64,000 nt of DNA from Herbiconiux sp. SALV-R1 (lineage in GTDB: Bacteria > Actinomycetota > Actinomycetes > Actinomycetales > Microbacteriaceae): positions 806,001 through 870,000 of the forward strand of contig NZ_CP053344.1 in the NCBI RefSeq assembly GCF_013113715.1, given 5' to 3'. The first letter of the stretch is position 1; every line of letters starts with the position of its first letter. Below the pieces are notes generated by a model. It saw only the letters and a list, made by a program, of their open reading frames with translations. It ran no database searches and was not told the origin of the DNA. The translations under genes and the position numbers were made by a program. This document shows positions 27,311 through 40,605 of the stretch, piece after piece.

Positions 27311-29371
27311 TCACACGGCGCGGTAGAGCTGCAGCGAGGCCGCCGCCACCGACACCACCTCGCCCGGCGCGAAGCGCGGGAGGGGGGCGTCGTGGTGGTG
27401 GGTCTCGGGCACGTCGACCGAGGAGTCCCAGAGCAGCTCGTAGGCCTCGACGCCGTCGTGAACGGGCAGCGTGATGTCGATGGGCGACTCGACGCCGTGG
27501 ATGACGGTGAGGATGCGGTTGAACTCCTCGTGCTCCGGCGTCGACGCCGCCACGTACTGCAGCGTGCGGTTCTCGGGGGAGTTCCAGTCGCTGATCGACA
27601 TCGACTCGCCGGCGGCGTCGTACCAGTCCATCTGGCTCGAGCTCGGGGTGCGCTCGCCGAACACCCCGTAGCGCACGGGCCGCAGCGCGGAGTTCTCGCG
27701 CCGCACCCGCAGCAGGTGCTGGGTGGTGCGCCACAGGTCTTTCTGCCAGGTGCGCCTGTCCCAGCTGATCCAGGTGAGCTCGGAGTCGTGGCAGTAGGCG
27801 TTGTTGTTGCCCTTCTGCGAGCGCCCGAACTCGTCGCCGGCGGTGATCATGGGCACCCCGGCCGAGAGCAGCAGCGTGCCCATGAGGTTGCGCATCGCGC
27901 GGCGCCGCGCCTGCTCGATCGTGCGCGACGTGGTGGGGCCCTCGATGCCGTGGTTGTACGACATGTTGTTGTCGGTGCCGTCGCGGTTGGCCTCGCCGTT
28001 GCCCACGTTGTGCTTGACGTTGTAGGCGGTGAGGTCGGCGAGCGTGAAGCCGTCGTGCGCCGTCACGAAGTTGATCGAGGCCAGCGGGCCGCGCTGCTGC
28101 GCGAAGGTGTTCGACGATCCTGCGATGCGGGTGGCGAGCATCCCGACCCCGTCGCCCGGGTTGCCGTTCTCGCGGATCGACTTGATGTCGCGCAGCCAGA
28201 ACTTGCGCATCCGGTCGCGGAACCGGTCGTTCCACTCCGACCACCCGGCCGGGAAGTTGCCGGTCTGCCACCCGCCCATGCCCACGTCCCACGGCTCGGC
28301 GATCATCTTCACGCCCGCCAGCTCGGGGTCGTTCACGAGCGCGGTGAGCAGCGGATGCTGGTTGTCGTAGTAGTGGTCGGCGTTCCGCCCCAGCGTGGCG
28401 GCGAGGTCGAAGCGGAACCCATCGATCTGCACCTCATCGGCCCAGTACTTCACCGAGTCGAGCACGAGCCGCGCCACGGCCTCGACCGAGGTGTTCACCG
28501 AGTTGCCGCATCCGGTGACGTCGACGTAGTCGCCCTGCGCGGTCTGCCGGTAGTAGTGGGCGTTGTCGATGCCGCGGAAGCTCGTGGTCGGGCCCATCCG
28601 CCCCTCTTCGGCGGTGTGGTTGTACACCACGTCGAGGAACACCTCGAGCCCGGCCTCGTGCAGCAGCTTCACCATGCCCTTGAACTCGCGCAGCACCGCG
28701 CCGGGGCCCTCGGCCTGCGCGGCCTTCGAGGCGTAGAGGGGGTGCGGGGCGAAGAAGCCGAGCGTGTTGTAGCCCCAGTAGTTCGTGAGCCCCTGCTTCA
28801 TCAGCCGCTGCTCGGAGACGAAGGCGTGAACCGGCAGAAGCTGCACGGCGGTGACGCCGAGGCTCTTGAGGTACCCGATGCTCTTCTCGTGCGCGAGGCC
28901 CGCGTAGGTGCCGCGCAGGTTCTCGGGGATGCGCGTGTTGATCTTCGACAGGCCCTTCACGTGGGCCTCGTACACGACGGTGTGGTCGAGGGGCGTGTTC
29001 GGCTTGGTCACGCCGTTCCAGTTGAACTCCTCGTCGACGACGACGCTCCGCCACTGCTCGTGCCCGGTGCGCGCGAGCCCCTTCGCGTAGGGGTCGAGCA
29101 GGGGGAGGCTCGGGTCGAAGGCGTTCTGCGGGCCGTCGGGCCCGTCGACCTTCAGGCTGTAGCGGCGACCGGGAACGAGACTGCGGGTGCGGCACGACCA
29201 GACGTCGTTCGCATCCTTGGTGAGGGGCACCGTCTTGTAGACCCAGTTGGGGTCTTTGTGGTCGTAGAGACAGAGCTCGATACTGGTCGCCGTGGCCGAC
29301 CACACCCTGAGCTCGCCGCCGCTCGAGGTCTGGCGAACACCGAGGCGGGCGAGGGGGTCGGCCTGAGTCAT
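27311..29371 (-). CDS. glgX: Glycogen debranching enzyme, GlgX/isoamylase type (first of two)
   Basis: GH13_11 enzyme hydrolysing alpha-1,6 branches in glycogen or limit dextrins, 686 residues. I start at ATG 29371 (MTQADPLARLG), 7 bases after a TACTCT box on the minus strand. An N-terminal CBM48 segment precedes the barrel, with [19 protein letters not shown], the nucleophile region [13 protein letters not shown] and acid/base AEPWDVGMGGWQ. It stands alone, unlike the paralogue at 51722-53923 in the trehalose cluster, so it probably serves glycogen turnover with glgP. Copy B of the 103-nt repeat lies just after its stop. Confidence 0.94.
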   Translation of the reverse strand: MTQADPLARLGVRQTSSGGELRVWSATATSIELCLYDHKDPNWVYKTVPLTKDANDVWSCRTRSLVPGRRYSLKVDGPDGPQNAFDPSLPLLDPYAKGLARTGHEQWRSVVVDEEFNWNGVTKPNTPLDHTVVYEAHVKGLSKINTRIPENLRGTYAGLAHEKSIGYLKSLGVTAVQLLPVHAFVSEQRLMKQGLTNYWGYNTLGFFAPHPLYASKAAQAEGPGAVLREFKGMVKLLHEAGLEVFLDVVYNHTAEEGRMGPTTSFRGIDNAHYYRQTAQGDYVDVTGCGNSVNTSVEAVARLVLDSVKYWADEVQIDGFRFDLAATLGRNADHYYDNQHPLLTALVNDPELAGVKMIAEPWDVGMGGWQTGNFPAGWSEWNDRFRDRMRKFWLRDIKSIRENGNPGDGVGMLATRIAGSSNTFAQQRGPLASINFVTAHDGFTLADLTAYNVKHNVGNGEANRDGTDNNMSYNHGIEGPTTSRTIEQARRRAMRNLMGTLLLSAGVPMITAGDEFGRSQKGNNNAYCHDSELTWISWDRRTWQKDLWRTTQHLLRVRRENSALRPVRYGVFGERTPSSSQMDWYDAAGESMSISDWNSPENRTLQYVAASTPEHEEFNRILTVIHGVESPIDITLPVHDGVEAYELLWDSSVDVPETHHHDAPLPRFAPGEVVSVAAASLQLYRAV

Positions 29372-29378
29372 GAGACAT

Positions 29379-29384
29379 AGAGTA
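29379..29384 (-). promoter_or_regulatory. -10 box of leaderless type before glgX
   Basis: On the minus strand TACTCT ends 7 bases before the ATG at 29371. Confidence 0.45.
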
Positions 29385-29441
29385 GTTGCACCGTCGCACA
29401 CGTCTGTAATCGGTTCCACACCCCGATCGTCCTTGAGGATC

Positions 29442-30650
29442 ATGCCCGTCTATCTCGATCACGCGGCCACCACGCCGATGCTCCCCGCGGCACGCGACGC
29501 CTACGTCGACGCCCTGGGGCTGGTGGGCAACCCGTCGTCGATCCACTCGCAGGGGCAGCAGGCGAAACGGATGCTCGAGGAAGCCCGCGAGGTGGTCGCG
29601 GCCTCGCTCGGGGCCGAGCCGATCGAGGTCGTCTTCACCTCGGGCGGCACGGAGTCGATCAACCTCGGGGTGAAGGGGCTCTACTGGGCACGGCAGAAGG
29701 ACGCGGCCCGGCCCGTCGTGCTGCTGCCGGGCGGCGAGCACCACGCCACCGTCGATGCCGTCGAGTGGCTGGAGCGGCACGAAGGGGCGCGTGTCGTCTC
29801 GCTGCGCGTTGACGAGGTGGGGCGGCTGCTGCCTTCGGTACTGGAGGAGGCGTTGGCGGTGCACGGAGCATCCGTCGCTCTGGTGACGCTGCTCTGGGCC
29901 AACAACGAGGTGGGCACCGTGCAGCCGGTGGCCGAGCTCGTGGCGGTGGCGGAGCGGTTCGGGGTGCCGGTGCACCTCGACGCGGTGGCGGCGTACGGCT
30001 ACCTGCCGATCGACTTCGGCGCGGTGGGGGCCGCCGTGCTGAGCGTGTCCGCGCACAAGATCGGCGGGCCGGTGGGCATCGGGGCGCTGGTGGTGGGGCG
30101 GCGGAGTGAAGTGGAGCCGCTCATCCACGGCGGGAACCAGCAGCGGGTGCGGTCGGGCACGCAAGACGTGGCGGGAGCGGTGGGGTTCGCGGCGGCGGCG
30201 CGGGGGGTGCCGGCGGCTGTCGGGTCTGGTGCTTCGGGGTCACTGTCTTCTGATGGGTTTCTGGTAGGGCTCGCCGCGCTGCGCGACCGGCTCGTGGCCG
30301 GCGTGCGGGAGGCGGTGCCCGAGGCGGTGCTGCGGGGCGACCCGTCGCCCGAGGGGCGGCTGCCGGGCAACGCGCACGTCACCTTTCCGGGGTGCGAGGG
30401 CGACTCGCTGTTGTTCCTGCTCGACATGGCGGGGTTCTCGGTGTCGACCGGGTCGGCCTGCCAGGCCGGGGTGCCGGAGGTCTCGCACGTGCTGACGGCG
30501 ATGGGGGTGCCGGAGGCGGAGGCCCGCGGCGCGCTGCGGTTCACGCTCGGGCACGGCACGACGGAGGCGGAGGTCGACGCGCTTGTGGCGGCGCTGCCGG
30601 CCGCGTACGCGGCGGCGCGCAAGGCGGGGTTCGCGGATCGGGTGGTGTGA
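29442..30650 (+). CDS. Cysteine desulfurase (NifS/IscS class)
   Basis: PLP enzyme taking sulfur from cysteine to form a persulfide for Fe-S clusters or thio-tRNA. It has 402 residues, starting YLDHAATTPML. The cofactor lysine is predicted at Lys-206 (SAHKIGGPVGIG) and the persulfide cysteine at Cys-340 (STGSACQAG). The ATG at 29442 follows GAGG. A longer frame extends upstream but starts within the glgX promoter region. mnmA lies one gene further on the same strand, so this enzyme is the natural sulfur donor for tRNA 2-thiolation, a pairing also seen in other actinobacteria. Confidence 0.94.
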   Translation: MPVYLDHAATTPMLPAARDAYVDALGLVGNPSSIHSQGQQAKRMLEEAREVVAASLGAEPIEVVFTSGGTESINLGVKGLYWARQKDAARPVVLLPGGEHHATVDAVEWLERHEGARVVSLRVDEVGRLLPSVLEEALAVHGASVALVTLLWANNEVGTVQPVAELVAVAERFGVPVHLDAVAAYGYLPIDFGAVGAAVLSVSAHKIGGPVGIGALVVGRRSEVEPLIHGGNQQRVRSGTQDVAGAVGFAAAARGVPAAVGSGASGSLSSDGFLVGLAALRDRLVAGVREAVPEAVLRGDPSPEGRLPGNAHVTFPGCEGDSLLFLLDMAGFSVSTGSACQAGVPEVSHVLTAMGVPEAEARGALRFTLGHGTTEAEVDALVAALPAAYAAARKAGFADRVV

Positions 30651-30684
30651 GGGGCCGGGCCGCGACTGGGCTGCGGCGGCTCGC

Positions 30685-31671
30685 TCAGAGGTTGAGCGTC
30701 GTGACGAGCGCGAGGTGGTCGGAGTCGCCGGCCCGCATGGTCTCGTTCGAGACCACGTCCATGCCGCGCTGCAGCAGGTGGTCGGGCCGCGTGACGGGAG
30801 CCGACGCGGGCCAGGTGAAGCCGAAGCCGCCGCCGTTCTGGTTCGGCTCGCGGAGCTGATCGGTGAGCCCCGTGAGGTTGCGGTCTGACGAGCCCGCGTT
30901 GAAGTCGCCCACCATGATGAGCCGCTCGTTCTCGTCGCGCGGCACGAAGTCGGCGAGGTTCGCGAGCATCTCGTCGCGCGTGGCGTGGTCTCCCGGGCGC
31001 GCCGAGGCGAGGTGCACCACGTAGATGCTCACCGCTCCGGTCGGGGTCGAGAGGTCGGCCGCGATGCCGCGCTGCCAGCCGAGCCCGAGGTCGAGCGCCT
31101 GCGCGTTCTCGATCGGATACGTGCTCCACATGCCCACCGTGCCGATGCCGTAGGAATAGGGGTGGCTCTCCGAGAGCACGGCCTCGACCTGCTCGCGCGC
31201 GCCGGCGTCCATCTCCTGCAGCGCGATCACCTGGGCGCCGGTCGCGGCGAGAGCGCTCGCCGACTCGGCGGCGGTGCCCGATCCGTCCTCCACGTTCTGG
31301 CTCGCCACCGTGAGGGTGGTGTCGGATGCGGTGGGTGCGCTCCACGACAGCGGCACGATCGCGGGCACGAAGAGCACGGCCCAGACCAGCGCAGAGGCGA
31401 GCGCCGAGCCGATCGCCGCCTTGCTGCGGCTCACCAGCGCCGCGATGAAGACCACGGGAATCGCGAGCCCGAACCAGGGGAGCGCGGAATCGATGAGCAG
31501 CCCGGCCCCGAACAGGTCGGGGAGGAAGCGGTGGAAGGCCAGCAGCCCCGCGAGGAGCAGAGCCAGAACGGTCACCAGGATGGCGAGACCCGTGCGGGCG
31601 CGAGGTCGGCGGCGCGCACTCTGCGGTGCGGCCTGGCGGGGCGGCTCGAGCAGTGCTGACATCGCACTCAT
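30685..31671 (-). CDS. Membrane-anchored endonuclease/exonuclease/phosphatase-fold protein
   Basis: A 328-residue protein with three N-terminal hydrophobic helices (about residues 28-110) and an extracytoplasmic catalytic domain. EEP-fold motifs are [20 protein letters not shown] with the metal-binding Glu, [11 protein letters not shown] and a C-terminal DHLALV. The family includes DNases, sphingomyelinases and phosphatases; the exposed position favours a nuclease or phosphodiesterase. I start at ATG 31671; ATG 31662 is possible and neither has a clear ribosome binding site. It is inserted on the opposite strand between the desulfurase and mnmA genes. Confidence 0.82.
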   Translation of the reverse strand: MSAMSALLEPPRQAAPQSARRRPRARTGLAILVTVLALLLAGLLAFHRFLPDLFGAGLLIDSALPWFGLAIPVVFIAALVSRSKAAIGSALASALVWAVLFVPAIVPLSWSAPTASDTTLTVASQNVEDGSGTAAESASALAATGAQVIALQEMDAGAREQVEAVLSESHPYSYGIGTVGMWSTYPIENAQALDLGLGWQRGIAADLSTPTGAVSIYVVHLASARPGDHATRDEMLANLADFVPRDENERLIMVGDFNAGSSDRNLTGLTDQLREPNQNGGGFGFTWPASAPVTRPDHLLQRGMDVVSNETMRAGDSDHLALVTTLNL

Positions 31672-31792
31672 TGTGCACCCGCACGCTGAGGGAATCCCCG
31701 AACCACCGTGTGAAGAGACCGGGTCGCGTCGTGTCGTCGCATCGTCTGCGGGGGCCGACGATAGCCCCCGTCCCGCTGTCGGTGGCCGCACG

Positions 31793-31798
31793 TATGCT
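31793..31798 (+). promoter_or_regulatory. -10 box of leaderless type before mnmA
   Basis: TATGCT ends 7 bases before the ATG at 31806. Confidence 0.55.
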
Positions 31799-31805
31799 GG
31801 ACGGC

Positions 31806-35326
<3,521 letters not shown>

Positions 35327-35342
35327 CGGGCGGCACCTCGCG

Positions 35343-36407
35343 ATGAGTGTGGTGAAGCGGCTTGCCGTCGCGGCGGGTGCCCTCGCTGCGGTCGCGGGCG
35401 CCGTCGCGGTCGTGCTGCGGGCGACGCCGTGGCCGTCGGTGCTCGTCATCCGCAAGGCGTTCGAGCGCGGGGCGGTGAGCAACACCGCGCAGCTGCGGCG
35501 GCACCCGCCTGCCCGTGCGGTCGAGGTCACCACCGGCATCCCCTACACCCACGCCGGGGCGCCCACCTTCGACCTCGTGCTCCCCGCGGGCCACCCGCGC
35601 GACGAGGCGCTGCCCGTCGTCGTGTGGGTGCACGGGGGCGCCTGGATCTCAGGTTTCGCCGCCGACAACGTCCCCTACCTCGAGCACCTCGCGGCAGCGG
35701 GTTACGCCGCCGTCGCCCTCGACTACACCGTCGCGCCCGAGGCCAGGTACCCCACGGCCGTGCGCCAGCTCGACGAAGCACTCGGCCACCTCACCGAGCA
35801 CGCCGCCGAGCTCGGCATCGACCCCGAGCGCATCGTGCTCGCCGGCGACTCGGCGGGTGCGCAGCTGGCCAGCCAGCTCGCGGCCCTCACCGTCGACCCC
35901 GAGTACGCCAGGGCCCTGGGCCTGCGCGCCTCCCTCCGCCCCGAGCAGCTGCGCGGCGTCGTCCTCCAGTGCGGCGTCTACGACATCGCCGCCATGGCCG
36001 ACGTGCACGGCATCGCCGGCTGGGGCTTCAAGGCGGCACTCTGGGCACTCACCGGCGAGAAGGACTGGTCGCACAGCGGCGCCGCGAGCACCATGTCGAC
36101 GATCGACGTCATCGGCCGTACCCCGGAATCCACCGACGGCGACGACTCCGAGCATCCGATCGCCCCCTTCCCGCCCGTCTTCATCTCGGGCGGCAACGGC
36201 GACGCTCTCACGAGCATCCAGTCGCTGCCGATGAGCGAACGGATGCGCGCCGTCGGCATCGACGTCACCACCCTGTTCTGGCCGGCCGACCACGAACCCC
36301 CGCTGCCGCACGAGTACCACCTCCACCTCGACCGCCCCGAGGCGCACGATGCCCTCCGTCAGACCCTCGACTTCGTGCGCAGGGTCACCCGCAGAACCAC
36401 CGAATAG
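35343..36407 (+). CDS. Alpha/beta-hydrolase, hormone-sensitive-lipase-like esterase
   Basis: A 354-residue esterase with one N-terminal hydrophobic segment (about residues 7-25), probably exported or membrane-anchored. VWVHGGAWISG near residue 97 is the HGG oxyanion motif, LAGDSAGAQLAS near residue 166 carries the nucleophile Ser in GDSAG form, and the final His is expected in the DHEPPLPHEYHLH stretch. This places it in the HSL/BD-FAE group of carboxylesterases acting on small acyl esters. It begins 16 bases after ligA and may be read with it. Confidence 0.85.
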   Translation: MSVVKRLAVAAGALAAVAGAVAVVLRATPWPSVLVIRKAFERGAVSNTAQLRRHPPARAVEVTTGIPYTHAGAPTFDLVLPAGHPRDEALPVVVWVHGGAWISGFAADNVPYLEHLAAAGYAAVALDYTVAPEARYPTAVRQLDEALGHLTEHAAELGIDPERIVLAGDSAGAQLASQLAALTVDPEYARALGLRASLRPEQLRGVVLQCGVYDIAAMADVHGIAGWGFKAALWALTGEKDWSHSGAASTMSTIDVIGRTPESTDGDDSEHPIAPFPPVFISGGNGDALTSIQSLPMSERMRAVGIDVTTLFWPADHEPPLPHEYHLHLDRPEAHDALRQTLDFVRRVTRRTTE

Positions 36408-36410
36408 AAT
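36405..36410 (+). promoter_or_regulatory. Candidate -10 of the gatCAB operon
   Basis: TAGAAT overlaps the stop codon of the upstream esterase gene and would begin transcription about 30 bases before gatC. No convincing -35 is visible. Confidence 0.4.
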
Positions 36411-36447
36411 CGACGCACACCCCTCGCGAACAGAACACCGGAGCACC

Positions 36448-36747
36448 ATGTCCGAAATAACCCAGGAGCAGGTCGCGCATCTCGCGAACCTCGCCCGGAT
36501 CGCCCTGACGCCCCAGGAGATCGAGAGCCTCACCAGCGAGCTTGCCTCGATCGTCGACAACGTGGCCAAGGTGTCTGAGGTGGCGACGGCCGACGTGCCC
36601 GCCACCAGCCACCCCATCCCGCTGCAGAACGTCTATCGCGACGACGTTCCCGGCACCACCCTCACCCCCGAGCAGGCACTCGCCGGCGCGCCCGACCACG
36701 ACGGTTCGCGCTTCCGCGTCACCGCCATCCTGGGGGAGGAGCAGTGA
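36448..36747 (+). CDS. gatC: Asp/Glu-tRNA amidotransferase subunit C
   Basis: Small subunit (99 residues) that holds GatA and GatB together in the complex converting Glu-tRNA(Gln) and Asp-tRNA(Asn) to Gln- and Asn-tRNA. The family pattern [18 protein letters not shown] and the C-terminal [14 protein letters not shown] are clear. First gene of gatC-gatA-gatB; its stop overlaps the gatA GTG by 4 bases. Confidence 0.95.
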   Translation: MSEITQEQVAHLANLARIALTPQEIESLTSELASIVDNVAKVSEVATADVPATSHPIPLQNVYRDDVPGTTLTPEQALAGAPDHDGSRFRVTAILGEEQ

Positions 36748-38288
36748 GCCACCACGAGCACGAGATCGTGCGCCTCTCCGCCTCCGACCTGGCCGCCAAG
36801 CTCACGGCCGGCGAGGTTACCTCCGAAGAGGCGACCCGCGCCCACCTCGACCGCATCGGTGCGGTCGACACCGACGTGCACGCGTTCCTGCACACCGATC
36901 CCGAGCTCAGCCTCGCCGCTGCCGCCGCGATCGACGCTCGCCGCGCTGCCGGCGAGGAGCTGCACCCGCTGGCGGGCGTACCCATCGCCATCAAAGACGT
37001 GATCGTCACGAACGACATGCCGACGACCTCCGGCTCGAAGATCCTCGAGGGCTGGATCCCGCCCTACGACGCCACCGTCATGCAGAAGTTGCGCGCCGCC
37101 GGCCTCGTGCCGATCGGCAAGACGAATATGGACGAGTTCGCCATGGGCTCCTCCACCGAGCACTCCGCCTACGGCCCCACCCGGAACCCCTGGGACCTCG
37201 AGCGCATCCCCGGCGGCTCCGGCGGTGGCTCGGCCGCGGCCGTCGCCGCCTTCGAGGCGCCGCTCGCCCTCGGCTCCGACACGGGCGGCTCCATCCGCCA
37301 GCCCGCGCACGTCACCGGCACCGTCGGCGTGAAGCCGACCTACGGCGGCGTCAGCCGCTACGGCGCCATCGCGCTCGCCTCGAGCCTCGACCAGATCGGC
37401 CCGGTGAGCCGCACCGTGCTCGACTCGGCGCTGCTCCACGACATCATCGGCGGTCACGACCCGCTCGACTCCACCTCCCTCACCGACAGCTGGCCGAGCA
37501 TGGCCGAGGCCGTCAGGCGAGCGGATGTCGCGGGCCTGAAGATCGGCGTCATCTCCGAGCTCGACGGCGACGGGTTCCAGCCCGGCGTGCTCGAGTGCTT
37601 CCGTGAGGCGCTCGACCTGCTCGCCGCGAACGGCGCCGAGATCGTCGACGTGAGCCTGCCGAGCCTGGAGTACGCCATCTCGGCCTACTACCTCATCATG
37701 CCCGCCGAGGCCTCCTCGAACCTGGCGAAGTTCGACTCCGTGCGCTTCGGCCTGCGCGTCAACCCGCCGGGCGGCGGCACCGTCGAAGACGTCATGTCGG
37801 CGACCCGCGAGGTGGGCTTCGGCGCCGAGGCGAAGCGCCGCATCATCCTCGGCACCTACGCGCTGAGCGCCGGCTACTACGACGCCTACTACGGCAGCGC
37901 CCAGAAGGTGCGCACGCTCGTGCAGCGCGACTTCGCCGCCGCGTTCGCCGGCGTCGACGTGCTCGTCTCGCCGACCGCCCCGACCACGGCGTTCAAGCTC
38001 GGCGCGAACGACGGCGACCCGATGGCGATGTACCTCAACGACATCGCGACCATCCCCGCGAACCTGGCGGGCATCCCCGGCATCTCGCTGCCAGTGGGTC
38101 TCGCCCGGGAGGACGGACTGCCCGTCGGCATCCAGTTCCTCGCCCCCGCCCGCGAAGACGCCCGCCTCTACACCGTCGGCGGCGCGCTCGAGCGTCTGCT
38201 CGAGGAGAAGTGGGGCCACACGCTGATCAGTCAGGCACCCGATCTCGCCCCGGGCGAGATGAGCGCCGCGCAGGAAGGGGCCGTCTGA
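36744..38288 (+). CDS. gatA: Asp/Glu-tRNA amidotransferase subunit A
   Basis: Amidase subunit, 514 residues, that frees ammonia from glutamine for transamidation of misacylated tRNA. The amidase signature is intact: catalytic Lys-84 (IAIKDVIV), the glycine-serine-rich [13 protein letters not shown] with the cis-Ser, and the nucleophile in [25 protein letters not shown] is also typical. GTG at 36744 overlaps the gatC stop (GTGA), and the stop overlaps gatB ATG by one base, so the three subunits are made together. Confidence 0.97.
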   Translation: MSHHEHEIVRLSASDLAAKLTAGEVTSEEATRAHLDRIGAVDTDVHAFLHTDPELSLAAAAAIDARRAAGEELHPLAGVPIAIKDVIVTNDMPTTSGSKILEGWIPPYDATVMQKLRAAGLVPIGKTNMDEFAMGSSTEHSAYGPTRNPWDLERIPGGSGGGSAAAVAAFEAPLALGSDTGGSIRQPAHVTGTVGVKPTYGGVSRYGAIALASSLDQIGPVSRTVLDSALLHDIIGGHDPLDSTSLTDSWPSMAEAVRRADVAGLKIGVISELDGDGFQPGVLECFREALDLLAANGAEIVDVSLPSLEYAISAYYLIMPAEASSNLAKFDSVRFGLRVNPPGGGTVEDVMSATREVGFGAEAKRRIILGTYALSAGYYDAYYGSAQKVRTLVQRDFAAAFAGVDVLVSPTAPTTAFKLGANDGDPMAMYLNDIATIPANLAGIPGISLPVGLAREDGLPVGIQFLAPAREDARLYTVGGALERLLEEKWGHTLISQAPDLAPGEMSAAQEGAV

Positions 38289-39805
38289 TGGCGAAGGCCA
38301 AGCTGATGGACTATGACAAGGCACTCGAGCTGTTCGAGCCGGTGCTCGGCTTCGAGGTGCACGTCGAGCTCTCGACGAAGACCAAGATGTTCTCCTCCGC
38401 CCCGAACTACTTCGGCGGCGAGCCGAACACGAACATCACGCCCACCTGCCTCGGCCTCCCGGGTTCGCTGCCCGTGGTGAACGGCCAGGCCGTGCGCTAC
38501 TCGATCAGCCTCGGCCTCGCCCTCGGCTGCTCCATCGCCGAGTCGAGCCGCTTCGCGCGCAAGAACTACTTCTACCCCGACCTGGCGAAGAACTACCAGA
38601 TCTCGCAGTACGACGAGCCCATCGCCTACGGCGGCTCGGTCGACGTCGAGCTCCCCGACGGCCGCGTGTTCACCGTGCCGATCGAGCGGGCGCACATGGA
38701 GGAGGATGCGGGCAAGCTGACCCACGTCGGCGGCTCGACCGGCCGCATCCAGGGCGCCGAGTACTCGCTCGTCGACTACAACCGGGCGGGTGTGCCGCTC
38801 GTCGAGATCGTCACCGACATCATCTACGGTGCCGACAAGGACGCGCCGGAGCTCGCGAAGGCCTACGTGTCGACCATCCGCGACATCGTCATCGCCCTCG
38901 GCATCTCGGAGGCGCGCATGGAGCGCGGCAACCTGCGCTGCGACGCGAACATCTCGCTGCGCCGCCGCACCGCGCCCGGTGAGGAACCGGCGCCGCTCGG
39001 CACCCGCACCGAGACGAAGAACGTGAACTCGCTGCGGTCGGTGGAGCGGGCCATCCGGTACGAGATCCAGCGGCAGGCGCAGATCCTCGACGACGGCGGC
39101 ACCATCATCCAGGAGACGCGCCACTGGCACGAAGACACCGGCACCACGTCGGCCGGCCGCCCGAAGTCCGACGCCGACGACTACCGGTACTTCCCCGAGC
39201 CCGACCTGCTGCCCGTCGTGCCCTCGCCCGAGCTGATCGAGGAGCTGCGCGCCGCTCTGCCCGAGGCACCTGCTGCACGGCGCCGACGTCTGAAGAGCGA
39301 GTGGGGTTTCACCGATCTCGAGTTCCAAGACGTGCAGAACGCCGGGCTGCTCACCGAGGTCGCCGCGACGGTCGAGGCGGGCGCTTCACCCCAGGCTGCG
39401 CGCAAGTGGTGGTCGGGTGAGATCTCGCGCATCGCGAACGCCCGTGGTGCCGAGGCGTCGGCTCTGGTCTCGGCCTCCGACGTCGCGGCGCTCGTGGCGC
39501 TCGTCGATTCGGGGGCGCTCAACGACCGCCTCGCCCGCCAGGTGCTCGAGGGCGTCATCGACGGGGAAGGCACCCCGCAGGAGGTCGTGGATGCGCGCGG
39601 ACTCGCGGTGGTCTCCGACGACGGTGCGCTCATCGCCGCCATCGACGAGGCGCTCGCCGCGCAGCCCGACGTGCTCGCCAAGATCAAAGACGGCAAGGTT
39701 CAGGCTGCGGGCGCCGTCATCGGCGCCGTCATGAAGGCCATGAAGGGCCAGGCCGACGCCGCCCGCGTGCGCGAACTCGTGCTGGAGCGCGCCTCGGCCT
39801 CGTAG
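38288..39805 (+). CDS. gatB: Asp/Glu-tRNA amidotransferase subunit B
   Basis: Kinase and tRNA-binding subunit of the amidotransferase, 505 residues. It activates the tRNA-bound carboxylate with ATP before ammonia transfer. [16 protein letters not shown] near residue 22, the [16 protein letters not shown] segment and [12 protein letters not shown] are GatB signatures. The C-terminal YqeY-like helical domain (about residues 350-505) binds the tRNA. The ATG overlaps the gatA stop (TGATG). The gene ends at a cluster of three hairpins. Confidence 0.97.
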   Translation: MAKAKLMDYDKALELFEPVLGFEVHVELSTKTKMFSSAPNYFGGEPNTNITPTCLGLPGSLPVVNGQAVRYSISLGLALGCSIAESSRFARKNYFYPDLAKNYQISQYDEPIAYGGSVDVELPDGRVFTVPIERAHMEEDAGKLTHVGGSTGRIQGAEYSLVDYNRAGVPLVEIVTDIIYGADKDAPELAKAYVSTIRDIVIALGISEARMERGNLRCDANISLRRRTAPGEEPAPLGTRTETKNVNSLRSVERAIRYEIQRQAQILDDGGTIIQETRHWHEDTGTTSAGRPKSDADDYRYFPEPDLLPVVPSPELIEELRAALPEAPAARRRRLKSEWGFTDLEFQDVQNAGLLTEVAATVEAGASPQAARKWWSGEISRIANARGAEASALVSASDVAALVALVDSGALNDRLARQVLEGVIDGEGTPQEVVDARGLAVVSDDGALIAAIDEALAAQPDVLAKIKDGKVQAAGAVIGAVMKAMKGQADAARVRELVLERASAS

Positions 39806-39815
39806 CGCGCGGCCC

Positions 39816-39835
39816 GGCGGGCGGCCAGGCCCGCC
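39816..39835. terminator. Hairpin 1 after gatB
   Basis: GGCGGGC and GCCCGCC form a perfect 7-bp stem with a 6-base loop, starting 10 bases after the gatB stop. Confidence 0.5.
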
Positions 39836-39838
39836 CGC

Positions 39839-39864
39839 GCAGCGCCCGGGGCCCCGGGCGCTGC
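39839..39864. terminator. Hairpin 2 after gatB, perfect 26-bp palindrome
   Basis: GCAGCGCCCGGGG continues into its exact reverse complement without spacer. It is part of a compact block of three hairpins between converging genes and may also act as a protein-binding palindrome. Confidence 0.55.
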
Positions 39865-39888
39865 GACGCGGCGCGCCGGCGCCGCGTC
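39865..39888. terminator. Hairpin 3, at the 3' end of the converging gene
   Basis: GACGCGGCG and CGCCGCGTC form a perfect 9-bp stem with a 6-base loop. It touches the stop codon of the minus-strand gene and would act on its transcript. Confidence 0.5.
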
Positions 39889-40474
39889 AGCGGCGGTCGT
39901 CGCGTCCCGTGAGGGCGAGCAGGCGCGACTGCAGGGGCGCGTCGTCGGCAACGGGCACCGGCGAGGCGAAGAGGCCGCTGGCCTCGAGGGTGTCGCGCTG
40001 GGGCTCGAAGACGGTCCAGACGGCGGCGACGAGCTCCTCGTCGAGATTCTCCTCGGCGCCCACGGCTCGGGAGAGGTCCCAGGTGTGGATGGTGACGTCG
40101 GCCACCTGTTCCTTGAGGTACTCGATGGTCGTCACGGTGTCCGACGCGAGGTTCACCTCGGCCTCGGGCCGGGCGTCGTGCCAGGCCGTGGTGGCGGCGA
40201 GCGAGTAGATGCGCCACTCGTGGTGGAGGTCGGACGAGAGGGGGCGCAGCCTGCTCTTGGCCTGTCGCGTACTGAGGCCCGAGAGCAGCCACGGCACCCA
40301 CTGCTGCTCCTCGATGACGTGGCTGACGAGGTCGCGCACCGTCCACTCGGTGTCGGGTGTGGGGCCGTCCCAGTCGGAGACCGCGGCGACGCGGGCGGAG
40401 AACTCGCGGTGCGCGCGCTCTTGGAGTCGCAGCCAGGTGCTGGCTTCGACGAGGGGCAGGGTGGCGTCGGTCAT
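39887..40474 (-). CDS. DinB-fold protein, TIGR03086/maleylpyruvate-isomerase-like
   Basis: A 195-residue actinobacterial protein of the DinB-like four-helix group related to mycothiol-dependent isomerases. WTVRDLVSHVIEEQQWV near residue 45 contains the first metal-site His, and HTWDLSRAVG near residue 140 the second region. Such proteins bind zinc and may use mycothiol, but the substrate is not predictable. I start at ATG 40474 because AAGGAG lies just upstream; the longer frame reaches into the neighbouring promoter. Confidence 0.8.
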   Translation of the reverse strand: MTDATLPLVEASTWLRLQERAHREFSARVAAVSDWDGPTPDTEWTVRDLVSHVIEEQQWVPWLLSGLSTRQAKSRLRPLSSDLHHEWRIYSLAATTAWHDARPEAEVNLASDTVTTIEYLKEQVADVTIHTWDLSRAVGAEENLDEELVAAVWTVFEPQRDTLEASGLFASPVPVADDAPLQSRLLALTGRDDRR

Positions 40475-40593
40475 CGGTGCTCCTTCACGATCTCTCATGA
40501 CAAGGATGGCGTGCCCGCCCGCATTCCTCACGCGCACGACGGATGCGCGTGGTCCGCGCACAGCGAACACACCGCATCCGGAACCGCGCCCGC

Positions 40594-40599
40594 TAGGCT
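40594..40599 (+). promoter_or_regulatory. -10 box of leaderless type
   Basis: TAGGCT ends 6 bases before the GTG at 40606. Confidence 0.5.
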
Positions 40600-40605
40600 C
40601 CTGAC

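Noticed and set aside
27212-29380. 722-codon open frame opposite glgX
   Set aside because: It starts inside the 103-nt repeat and has no recognisable domain; glgX is intact on the other strand.
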